A stretch of DNA of 55,397 nt, from NCBI GenBank assembly GCA_039819065.1, contig JBCBSS010000031.1, positions 1-55,397 on the forward strand, given 5' to 3'. The position numbers were made by a program, and so were the translations under genes. Of this stretch, positions 8,927-16,651 are shown piece by piece. The stretch comes from JBCBSS01 sp039819065. Lineage in GTDB: Bacteria; Bacteroidota; Bacteroidia; Cytophagales; Cyclobacteriaceae. Below the pieces are notes generated by a model. The model was given only the letters and a program-made list of their open reading frames with translations, did not search any database and was not told the origin of the DNA. Numbering within the stretch: position 1 is the first letter of the stretch; every line of letters begins with the position of its first letter.

Positions 8927-9436
8927 TTACAGCCTTTTGCTGATAGCAAAAGCTTTTAGGGTAGTCCATTTACCCCAGTCCCTTTGTTCGATCAAAGAGA
9001 TCTTATCAAAAGTTATCACCTCAGGCAGTTTGAACTGGCGTATCTCTTCAAACATTTGATCGGTGCAGGTAGCGTTTCTCGGGTGCATCAGTGTAATATG
9101 AGGTTGATGTTGCCTTGGCTGACCAATAATGCCTTTAAGTACTTCCTTTCTCAAAGCATGAAATGCAACATTCGATCCATGGCCATCAAGCGTTACACCT
9201 TTCCCTTCCGAAAACCGGGTGGCTTGTCCTAAGGATACTGACAACTCTTTCGTTTCAATCCGATTTATATTGTCCATCACAACGTCCAGATCTACAATTT
9301 CATCCTCTCTGCATAACGTGACATGAGCCGCTATGAGCCCATATTGAATTGGGTTAAACTGTTTGCGAACCTTTTCTATCTCAGCCGATTGAGATTCAGG
9401 AACGAAAAGCGTAAGTTGTTGTCTGATTGTAGGCAA
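8927..9436 (-). CDS. 2'-5' RNA ligase family protein (2H phosphoesterase)
   Basis: A 169-residue protein with the two HxT/S motifs that define the 2H phosphoesterase superfamily: HVTL in the first half (AAHVTLCRED) and HITL in the second (QPHITLMHPR). These histidines form the active site acting on 2'-5' or cyclic phosphates in RNA or nucleotides. The substrate in this branch is unknown. The gene is monocistronic; the 178-bp gap upstream holds no feature that I recognise. Confidence 0.85.
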   Translation of the reverse strand: MPTIRQQLTLFVPESQSAEIEKVRKQFNPIQYGLIAAHVTLCREDEIVDLDVVMDNINRIETKELSVSLGQATRFSEGKGVTLDGHGSNVAFHALRKEVLKGIIGQPRQHQPHITLMHPRNATCTDQMFEEIRQFKLPEVITFDKISLIEQRDWGKWTTLKAFAISKRL

Positions 9437-9614
9437 TTGATCTTGTTTTAAAAGAGGGTTTGTCCTTGTGTGAATCTAACCAAGTTTACTTGAATTGAAA
9501 ACAATGGTTTTGCTTATAGAATCGACGATTTCGAATCTTTTGCTATTAAAACGAAAGTTCGTCTTTTCAATAATCTCATCTAATGGGTCTCAGAATCAAT
9601 CACAACCACCTAAT

Positions 9615-11021
9615 CTAAAAATTACCGCAAACTACCTCGCTTAAACTGCTGGCTATAAACACCATCTCCTGCTCGGTCATTGTAGGGTGGATGGATATTC
9701 TAACCCAACCTGGCTTTTCTGAATGATCGCCCTGATCGATCATATCCGTTATTTCCTTTGATCTCTTCTTGTCCACTCCCAATAGGTAGTGCCCGTAAGT
9801 GCCTGCGCATGAGCAACCGCCACGAGTTTGGATGCCATATTTATCATTCAACTGCCGTACCACATCGTTATGGTGCATACCCTGAACGCATAACGATATT
9901 ATACCTAGCCGATCGGTGTGCGCTTTGGCTAACATTTCAATGCCATTCACATGGCTAAGGTTATCCCAAAGTACTTGCATTAACTCCTGCTCTCTTGCCA
10001 TAATGTTTCGAACACCCATCGTTTCTTTCAGTTCAATAGCCAGAGCGGCCTTAATCGTCTGCAATATCGCAGGAGTCCCACCGTCTTCTTTCTCTTCTAT
10101 ATTGCTTACATACTTTCGGCCTCCCCAGGGATTAGTCCAATCTACCGTGCCGCCGCCAGAAACATCAGGAATGGTATTGTTGTACAATGAAGCATTGAAA
10201 ACCAAAATACCGGAAGCACCCGGCCCACCCAAGAACTTATGAGGAGAAAAATAGACAGCGTCCAACCTGGCCTCAGGATCATCCGGGTGCATGTCTATCA
10301 TGACGTAGGGTGCAGAGCAGGCAAAATCGACAAAACAATAACCTCCACACTTGTGTATCAACATGGCAATCTCATGATAAGGGGTGGTGATCCCCGTCAC
10401 GTTAGAACAAGCGGTTATGGCCGCTATTTTGACACGACGCTCTCTATACAGGCCTACCGCATGTTCAAAGTGCTGAAGTGACACGGATCCATCTTTACCG
10501 GGAGGTACTACAACCACATCACAAATCGTTTCCAGCCAACTGGTATGATTAGAATGATGCTCCATGTGCGTGATGAATACGACAGGTTTCTCCTGTTCAG
10601 GCAGCTTGATGTATTGCCTCAACTGTTCAGGCACCCTCAGACCAAGGATTCGTTGGAGCTTGTTCACTACATCAGTCATGCCTGAACCTGCTGAAATCAG
10701 TATATCCTGCTCACCCGCGTTGACGTGACGCTTGATTAACTGACGTGCATTTTGATATGCACGAGTGGTGTAAGCGCTGCTAGCGTTAGTTTCTGTGTGG
10801 GTATTGGCTATAAAAGGCATGAAGCCATTGACCAAACGATCTTCAATAGGTTGGTAACACCTTCCACTAGCCGTCCAATCTGCATAAACCATAGGAATGG
10901 CGGAATGGAGTGGTGTTTTGATCTTTTGATCAATGCCAATGATACCCCTTCTAAACTGGAGGAAGTGCGATTCCAGATCAGCTGTTCCTATGCTATTTTC
11001 CAAACTTTGGTTGGCTAACAT
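9615..11021 (-). CDS. Class V aminotransferase, cysteine desulfurase-like
   Basis: A 468-residue fold-type I PLP enzyme. The Schiff-base lysine is K262 in FSPHKFLGGPGASG, and the PLP-binding His is in MEHHSNHTSW. The C-terminal loop carries two cysteines (C403 and C405 in TRGGCSCAGTYGH), so a persulfide-forming cysteine as in cysteine desulfurases is plausible. It is about 60 residues longer than SufS. It is the last gene of the sulfur operon and overlaps the upstream rhodanese gene by 7 bp, so a role in handing on sulfur brought in by the YeeE/YedE proteins is likely, though the direction of transfer is inference. Confidence 0.85.
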   Translation of the reverse strand: MLANQSLENSIGTADLESHFLQFRRGIIGIDQKIKTPLHSAIPMVYADWTASGRCYQPIEDRLVNGFMPFIANTHTETNASSAYTTRAYQNARQLIKRHVNAGEQDILISAGSGMTDVVNKLQRILGLRVPEQLRQYIKLPEQEKPVVFITHMEHHSNHTSWLETICDVVVVPPGKDGSVSLQHFEHAVGLYRERRVKIAAITACSNVTGITTPYHEIAMLIHKCGGYCFVDFACSAPYVMIDMHPDDPEARLDAVYFSPHKFLGGPGASGILVFNASLYNNTIPDVSGGGTVDWTNPWGGRKYVSNIEEKEDGGTPAILQTIKAALAIELKETMGVRNIMAREQELMQVLWDNLSHVNGIEMLAKAHTDRLGIISLCVQGMHHNDVVRQLNDKYGIQTRGGCSCAGTYGHYLLGVDKKRSKEITDMIDQGDHSEKPGWVRISIHPTMTEQEMVFIASSLSEVVCGNF

Positions 11022-11617
11022 CCTTTCCTGACTAATCCGTTTTGGCGATGAGACTTCGGCCAGGGTAGCTGACTAAAATCCTGTAGGTAATAGTTCATGA
11101 CCTTCTGGTCGTTTACAAACTCTGCTTGCCCTCCGTAGAAAAGGCTTAACTCATGCACATTGTGATACATAGCAGAGTCCAAGGCACCGTATTTAATTGG
11201 CAGTTCGGGATAAAGTAACCTATCGTACCAGTCGTGCACGCCTCCATATAGAATGGCTGACCTTTGCTTCTGATCAGTGGTAAGGTTATCCCAATGCTGC
11301 CTGGACAAAGGATCGTCTCCTGAATAAAAAACCGCTAAAGCGGGTTTGGGCTTCACTCCTCTAAATGCTTGTTCAGGCTGTAAAAGCTCCGCCGTGGGAA
11401 TATGAAATGCTTCATACAACTCATCTGAACGTAAGTCGATTATTTGAACCGATTCCCGGTTTTTGATCATTTCGGCCAGCTTAATCACCGAAATAAAATT
11501 AGGTTTCTGGTTGGTCCCATTCATGCCATTCGGGCTGATGAAACCGAATAATAATCCGGTAAACGCTAATACGAACGCCATCGCAGCCAATTTTTGGTTC
11601 ATGGTGAGCTGTCTCAT
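11015..11617 (-). CDS. Membrane-anchored rhodanese-like protein lacking the active-site cysteine
   Basis: A 200-residue protein with one N-terminal membrane helix (about residues 10-28) and a rhodanese fold (SVQIIDLRSDELYEAFHIPTA is the typical first half). Where active rhodaneses have the catalytic cysteine loop, this one has AVFYSGDDPLSR, with a serine (S99) at the cysteine position. It is therefore probably not a sulfurtransferase itself and may bind a sulfurated partner or anchor the operon's enzymes at the membrane. Its start overlaps the YeeE/YedE gene by 4 bp (ATGA type) and its end overlaps the desulfurase-like gene by 7 bp, which suggests translational coupling. Confidence 0.82.
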   Translation of the reverse strand: MRQLTMNQKLAAMAFVLAFTGLLFGFISPNGMNGTNQKPNFISVIKLAEMIKNRESVQIIDLRSDELYEAFHIPTAELLQPEQAFRGVKPKPALAVFYSGDDPLSRQHWDNLTTDQKQRSAILYGGVHDWYDRLLYPELPIKYGALDSAMYHNVHELSLFYGGQAEFVNDQKVMNYYLQDFSQLPWPKSHRQNGLVRKGC

Positions 11618-12204
11618 GAATTAAATCGAGCCTCCAGTTTTTCGGATAACCAAAACCCAGCAAGCGCTACTGATACCAGTAAAAACACCAACACACCAAC
11701 CGGTAGATCAACATAATCCGTCATGCTCACATGACCTAAAGGTGAAGCTGTATAAAACCCTTCCAGGTAAGGATACAACTCTCCAAAAACGAGAATACCG
11801 ACCAGGAGACCAACAACATTCACCAAACCATCAAGGCTGCCGGTGGAAGAAGCCACACAAGAAGTGCCCGGACAATAGCCACCGACAATGAAGCCTACCC
11901 CAAAAACGAGGCCTCCCATCACTTGAGGCCATACATAGGTAGGCGTGAGGTAGATCATTTCTACATGTAGAAAACCAAGCCAATTCAACCAGTAAACACC
12001 TAGCATAGCGGTTATGATAGCCGTAAACATCATTTTGAAAACGGTAAGGTCTTTTAGGTAGAATTGAGCCGATAGCTTCTTGGCACTACCTAACCCTGCT
12101 CTTTCAAGGAAGAAGCCAAAGGCAACACCAATAAAGAGTGCGAAAGCCAAGCTGGCATTTTCTCCGATCCAGCCATAATTGTAGAAAGGCCCATTCATGT
12201 CCAA
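11614..12204 (-). CDS. YeeE/YedE family sulfur-compound transporter, half-size (second)
   Basis: A 196-residue membrane protein with about five helices. It carries the family's cysteine motif GGYCPGTSCVASSTG (C111 and C116). In the thiosulfate channel TsuA (YeeE) such cysteines relay thiosulfate through the membrane. Full-length members have both halves in one chain; here two short proteins are encoded side by side and probably pair. It overlaps the preceding half by 10 bp and the following rhodanese gene by 4 bp. Confidence 0.9.
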   Translation of the reverse strand: MDMNGPFYNYGWIGENASLAFALFIGVAFGFFLERAGLGSAKKLSAQFYLKDLTVFKMMFTAIITAMLGVYWLNWLGFLHVEMIYLTPTYVWPQVMGGLVFGVGFIVGGYCPGTSCVASSTGSLDGLVNVVGLLVGILVFGELYPYLEGFYTASPLGHVSMTDYVDLPVGVLVFLLVSVALAGFWLSEKLEARFNS

Positions 12205-12722
12205 AGTCGTTTAACCGAACCTGCCATAAGGTAAGCCCCAATGAATAATGAGATCATAAATAACCAGCTACCTACATTCATCAGCGCCCCTCCGGTCAAG
12301 GCCTGGCCGCTGGTGCAGCCCCTGGCCAATTTGGTGCCAAAGGCCATAATCACACCACCGATGAAGGCAAAGAAAAGTCGGTTGTAATTGGAGATAAGAG
12401 GCCCTTTCTCAATTTTCACTTTCGTCCGATTAGCCAGTTTACCAGAAATGAAGCCGCCGATTAATACACCGATTACCTCAAATACCAGCCAATCTTTGAG
12501 CGGATGGACATTGCCATCGCCGAGATAACCTGAGTAGAATGTATTGGCCTGTGCGTGATCTTCGGAAACGGCATTTACTCCTACAGCCACTACCGATGTC
12601 ATCGCACCGGAAGCACCGATGCCGCGCCCCATCACCACGAAAGTAGCCAACAACACCAAACCCAGGCCAATGCCACAGAGGTAGGGGTTCCAATAAGCCT
12701 GAGGAAGTTTTTGATTAGCCAT
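12195..12722 (-). CDS. YeeE/YedE family sulfur-compound transporter, half-size (first)
   Basis: A 175-residue membrane protein with about four to five helices and the second typical YeeE/YedE motif, KLARGCTSGQALTGGA (C136). It is the partner of the following 196-residue half. Likely function is uptake of thiosulfate or a related sulfur compound across the inner membrane. It starts 1 bp after the periplasmic sulfurtransferase stop, so the three are one transcript. Confidence 0.9.
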   Translation of the reverse strand: MANQKLPQAYWNPYLCGIGLGLVLLATFVVMGRGIGASGAMTSVVAVGVNAVSEDHAQANTFYSGYLGDGNVHPLKDWLVFEVIGVLIGGFISGKLANRTKVKIEKGPLISNYNRLFFAFIGGVIMAFGTKLARGCTSGQALTGGALMNVGSWLFMISLFIGAYLMAGSVKRLWT

Positions 12723-12723
12723 A

Positions 12724-13608
12724 TTATTCTACTTCTATAGGTAGTGAATCATCAGGCCCCCACTCATGAAATGACCCGTCGTAAATCTTTATGTTCTCGA
12801 AACCCAGCATTTGAGCCGCTGTATAGATTACCGTCAGTTGCATACCGATATGACAATAAAGCAGCAGGTTCCCATCTTTGTCAAGGCCTTGCTTTTTGAA
12901 GATTGCACTAATCTCTTCTATAGACTTGAACTCATAAGAGCCGATATCTGTCTTTTGGTAAAGTGAAGTATAAGGGATGGTTTTGGCATTGGGTACACGT
13001 CCCTTTCTAGCACCGTGTGTGGGTTCAATACCCTGATAGTAAACCGTAGCGCGGCAATCCACGATATCAATTTGACTATCTTCTATACTAGAAAGCACTG
13101 TTGATTTGTCAGCCAGCAATGAAGTATTGGGCTTTATGTTGAAGCTCGCTTTGGATGGCGTCGGGGTTTCGTCCGATACGCTTCCACCATTGGCCTTCCA
13201 GCCGACCAATCCACCATTCAAAATGTACGTTTTCTGGCCGTGACCCAGGTAATCCAGGGTAAAATAGAGTCTGGTGACCAGCGGTATCCAATTGGTTGGT
13301 GTATAAATAACGACATCAGTATTGTTGCTCACACCCTTGGCTTCGAACAGTTTTTTGAGCTCTTCGTCGGTAGGAAGGTCGAATACATGGATATCATCCT
13401 CATAAGTGTACTCTCTGGGGCTGATATGTATGGCACCTGCTATATGCTCTTTTTGATAGTCCTTTTCCAAACCGACGTGGAAGATGACTAACTCACCTTG
13501 CGACATGCGGTCTTGTAGCCATTGTGCATCGACCAACCGGTTGTTCTGGGCCATTACAGTTGTACAGGCCATCAATAATCCGATAAAGCTGAGATATAAG
13601 ATTTTCAT
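12724..13608 (-). CDS. Exported thiosulfate/3-mercaptopyruvate sulfurtransferase (two rhodanese domains)
   Basis: A 294-residue protein with an N-terminal signal (hydrophobic core LYLSFIGLLMACTTVMA, cleavage likely before QNN). Two rhodanese domains follow: an inactive first one (about 23-145) and an active second one with the cysteine C252 in LLLYCHIGMQ. The usual positively charged residue after the cysteine is His here, so substrate choice may differ from classical thiosulfate sulfurtransferases. It would work in the periplasm, ahead of the YeeE/YedE halves encoded next. It heads the five-gene sulfur operon. Confidence 0.88.
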   Translation of the reverse strand: MKILYLSFIGLLMACTTVMAQNNRLVDAQWLQDRMSQGELVIFHVGLEKDYQKEHIAGAIHISPREYTYEDDIHVFDLPTDEELKKLFEAKGVSNNTDVVIYTPTNWIPLVTRLYFTLDYLGHGQKTYILNGGLVGWKANGGSVSDETPTPSKASFNIKPNTSLLADKSTVLSSIEDSQIDIVDCRATVYYQGIEPTHGARKGRVPNAKTIPYTSLYQKTDIGSYEFKSIEEISAIFKKQGLDKDGNLLLYCHIGMQLTVIYTAAQMLGFENIKIYDGSFHEWGPDDSLPIEVE

Positions 13609-13686
13609 AAGCTTGAGTTTTTGTCAATGTTAGGGAGATGCAAAGTGCGGATGTGTTAAGCCGAGGTTAATGGCTCTACCGCGAAT

Positions 13687-13734
13687 GTTAAAAGTGTTAA
13701 TGAAGTGTTAAAGGTGTTAATGAGGCGTTAAAGC
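13687..13734. repeat. 20-bp tandem repeat, about 2.4 units, in a divergent promoter region
   Basis: Units start at 13687, 13707 and 13727 with the pattern GTTAAA-n3-GTTAATGA-n3, so GTTAA recurs at alternating 9 and 11 bp steps. Another GTTAA lies a little upstream. It sits between the divergent sulfur operon and the M28 peptidase gene. Regular spacing near two helical turns suggests a regulator-binding array, but that is inference. Confidence 0.6.
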
Positions 13735-13817
13735 CGTAAGTCATCTGTAGTAGTTATAAAGCTGCGGTCGTAATATGCTATCCGTATCAAACCGGTCTTA
13801 ACGATCTCCGATTTGCC

Positions 13818-15638
13818 ATGAAATGCGTCTTAACCGTTCTGTTTCCCCTCCTATTGTATACAACAGCGTTTGGTCAGTCCAATGAAGAGGTGTTGGCATC
13901 CATCAAGCAAGAAGCCAAGCATGCTTCTATTATGAAGAGCATCAGCTACTTGTCAGACGTTTATGGGCCAAGACTGATGGGTACGCCCAACTACTATAAG
14001 TCTGTACAATGGATAAAAAGGGAATTAGAAAGCTGGGGAATAGAAAACATCCAGCTCCAGTCTTTTGATAATCAATACATTGGATGGGACACTGAAGGGT
14101 TCAAGGTTGAAATGACCGCACCATCGTATGCGCATATCAATGCTTACCCGTTAGCGTTCTCATCTTCTACTAAAGGCGATGTGGAAGGAGAGGTTATGCT
14201 CATATCCTCTTTTGACGAAATCTATCAGTTTAAAGGGCAACTAAAAGGAAAGATTGTGCTGTACCAGGGCTATTATCGGCCTGCACGAAATGTAGAACGC
14301 ATCATGTCTACCCGGTTAACGGATGAGATCCTGACTAAAGCAAAAGCCAACCCTGATCCGAATGACGTAATTGTTGGTTATCACAGTCGTAGGTCTTCTA
14401 AGCAAATCCTGAATATAAGGGCCAGGATCAAGCGGGTAAGGGCTGAATTCTTTGCGTTTTGTAAAAAGGAAGGTGTTCTGGCCCTTATAGAACCGAGCGA
14501 TTTCCCCTACGGCATTCTACATGCAGATGGCAATAGGCTGCTTCCTTCTTATACCAGTAAAGATGACATCCGCCCAATCGCTTCCTTTGTCATCAGCAAC
14601 GAGCATTTCGGCCGACTAGTGCGTTTGAAGGATTTAGGATACGCTGTGAAAATGAAAGTAAACTTAAAGGCTAAAACCTATGATGATCCTAAATTCAATG
14701 TCAACCTCATAGCTGATATCGAAGGGAGTGATCCTATCCTAAAAGATCAATTGGTGGTGATAGGGGCACATTTAGACAGCTGGCATGCCGGAACGGGTGC
14801 CGTTGACAATGCTTCCAACTGCGCCGTCATGATGGAGGTGATGAGGTTGATAAAAGCCTCAGGTTTGAAGCCGAGAAGAACCATTCGTCTTGTGCTCTGG
14901 GGAGGTGAGGAACAAGTTTTCGCCGGCTCTTCGAAATATGTGAATGACAGGGTTGGTGATTTTGAAACCTTTAAGCACAAATATGAGCATGATAAAATCT
15001 CAGCCTACCTTAACCTAGACAACGGTGCGGGTAAGATCAGGGGTATCTTCTTGATGGGCAACCAAGCCATTGAACCCTATTTAGCCGAATATCTCCAACC
15101 CTTTCCTGCCAGCAATACACTTACCATTCAGAATGCCAACCAAACCGATCATGAGCTTTTCGACTTTTTCAATGTGCCTGCCTTCCAATTCATCCAAGAC
15201 CCATTGGATTATAGAACGGCCATTCACCACACCAATATGGATGTTTACGAATATGTGCCTGAAAAAGACCAGTTGTGCAATGCCCAGGTGATCGCCTACC
15301 TGGCTTATCAGCTGGCACAGGCAGACCGGATAATGCCGCGTAAACCTTTCAATTCACCTATACCAAGTAAAAGGGGCAATGTTGTATTTCGACTAGAAGG
15401 GTTTGAAAATGCTGAAAGCGTCAGTTTGGTGGGGGATTTCAACCAATGGAATATGTTCGGTACACCGCTCTACAAAACCGACATAGGGTGGGAAACAAAA
15501 ATCGACCTACCTCCTGGTAAATACTACTACAAATACATTGTGGATGGTATGTGGACAACCGATCCTGAAACACCTCAAAAGGAGCTTGCCAAGGATGGAA
15601 AGGGACACGGAGGCTTGACGATCTTACGGGTGGAGTAG
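13818..15638 (+). CDS. Secreted M28 metallopeptidase with C-terminal glycogen-binding-like (CBM48/AMPK) domain
   Basis: A 606-residue exported protein (signal peptide 1-19, ending AFGQ). It has a PA-like insert and an M28 two-zinc peptidase domain: H318 and D320 (GAHLDSWHAG), bridging D330, E364/E365 (WGGEEQ), D401 (NLDNGAG) and His470/471 (AIHHTNMD). M28 enzymes of this layout are aminopeptidases or carboxypeptidases. The last 88 residues (about 519-606) are an E-set domain with VSLVGDFNQWN and YYYKYIVDGMW, the pattern of AMPK-type glycogen-binding and CBM48 domains. That fusion is uncommon for a peptidase; whether it binds glycan is unknown. It is divergent from the sulfur operon and apparently monocistronic. 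Confidence 0.9.
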   Translation: MKCVLTVLFPLLLYTTAFGQSNEEVLASIKQEAKHASIMKSISYLSDVYGPRLMGTPNYYKSVQWIKRELESWGIENIQLQSFDNQYIGWDTEGFKVEMTAPSYAHINAYPLAFSSSTKGDVEGEVMLISSFDEIYQFKGQLKGKIVLYQGYYRPARNVERIMSTRLTDEILTKAKANPDPNDVIVGYHSRRSSKQILNIRARIKRVRAEFFAFCKKEGVLALIEPSDFPYGILHADGNRLLPSYTSKDDIRPIASFVISNEHFGRLVRLKDLGYAVKMKVNLKAKTYDDPKFNVNLIADIEGSDPILKDQLVVIGAHLDSWHAGTGAVDNASNCAVMMEVMRLIKASGLKPRRTIRLVLWGGEEQVFAGSSKYVNDRVGDFETFKHKYEHDKISAYLNLDNGAGKIRGIFLMGNQAIEPYLAEYLQPFPASNTLTIQNANQTDHELFDFFNVPAFQFIQDPLDYRTAIHHTNMDVYEYVPEKDQLCNAQVIAYLAYQLAQADRIMPRKPFNSPIPSKRGNVVFRLEGFENAESVSLVGDFNQWNMFGTPLYKTDIGWETKIDLPPGKYYYKYIVDGMWTTDPETPQKELAKDGKGHGGLTILRVE

Positions 15639-15688
15639 GTCTACGTTTCTTACCCCAAGAGTCCCTACCTCCAAATACTGACATTCTA

Positions 15689-15767
15689 GTGCCTTCGTTG
15701 GAGTTGTCCCCAACGAATATTGGGTAAGCTGATAATAACTCGTCGGAGACAGCTCCGACAAGGGCAC
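15689..15767. repeat. Short palindromic repeat element with two hairpins
   Basis: Outer inverted ends GTGCC (15689-15693) and GGCAC (15763-15767) enclose two hairpins: TCGTTGG/CCAACGA (15695-15716) and GTCGGAG/CTCCGAC (15742-15759). It lies between two convergent genes. It looks like a REP-type intergenic element and may also end transcription from either side. Confidence 0.7.
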
Positions 15768-15911
15768 AAAATTAGGAAGGGGCGGGGGTGGGTAAGATAA
15801 AATAATTATCTACGGCACACCGAACACATAATACACCGCTTACGCTCTCATGTCATTTCAATTCGCATAATCCCAATCGTTGGATCTAGAAAAAACAGGT
15901 TTTTTGACTTG

Positions 15912-16649
15912 CTAAAAAGCATTCTTGAGATACTGCTCATTCATCTTGATGATGTTGATAATAGAAATCTCTTGGGGGCAGGCAGCGGCACATGCTTCGG
16001 TGAAACTACAAGCACCGAAACCTTCTGCATCCATAGCGGCTACCATTTTACCAGGTCGGGTCTTCCCTTCCATTTGACCCTGGGGCAAGTGAGCCAAGTG
16101 AGAAATCTTAGCGCCGGTGAATAAAGCCGCGCTGGCATTCTTACAAGTAGCCACGCAAGCACCACACCCAATACAACTCGCTGCATCCAACGCCTGCTCA
16201 GCCTGTTCCGGTGAGACCGTAATGGCGTGTGCATCAGGTGCTTGTCCGGTGTTAACTGAGATATAACCCCCGGATAGAATAATCCTATCCAACGCCGATC
16301 TATCTACTTTCAAGTCTTTCTTGATGGGAAAACTCTTCGCCCTAAATGGTTCTATGGTAATGACATCGCCATCCTTAAAGCTTCTGAGATAAACCTGGCA
16401 TGAGGTATTGTGGCTTCCCGGGCCATGTGCCTCTCCATTAATCCAAAGCCCGCATTGGCCACATATTCCTTCCCTGCAATCATGATCAAACTCAATCGGG
16501 TCTACACCTTGTTGTACCAATTGATCATTGAGCAAATCCAGTGCTTCGAAAAGCGACATGTCTGGACTCAAATCATCCATCTTATATTTTTTAAACTGGC
16601 CTTTGCTTTTGGAGTCGTATTGCCTCCATACATTGAAAGTGATCTTCAT
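15912..16649 (-). CDS. sdhB: Succinate dehydrogenase/fumarate reductase iron-sulfur subunit
   Basis: A 245-residue protein with the three cysteine clusters of SdhB/FrdB: the [2Fe-2S] site (CREGICGQCGLW plus a downstream Cys), the [4Fe-4S] site (CIGCGACVATC) and the [3Fe-4S] site, whose cysteines are in ACSFTEACAAACP. It carries electrons between the flavoprotein and the membrane quinone site in the TCA cycle or in fumarate respiration. The gene follows sdhA by 2 bp. The cytochrome b subunit that should anchor the complex is not encoded next to it. Confidence 0.95.
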   Translation of the reverse strand: MKITFNVWRQYDSKSKGQFKKYKMDDLSPDMSLFEALDLLNDQLVQQGVDPIEFDHDCREGICGQCGLWINGEAHGPGSHNTSCQVYLRSFKDGDVITIEPFRAKSFPIKKDLKVDRSALDRIILSGGYISVNTGQAPDAHAITVSPEQAEQALDAASCIGCGACVATCKNASAALFTGAKISHLAHLPQGQMEGKTRPGKMVAAMDAEGFGACSFTEACAAACPQEISIINIIKMNEQYLKNAF

Positions 16650-16651
16650 GG

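Noticed and set aside
11614..12722. Possible frameshift splitting one YeeE/YedE gene into two
   Set aside because: Both halves have their own start, complete helix sets and separate cysteine motifs, and paired half-size members are common in this family; the 10-bp overlap fits translational coupling.
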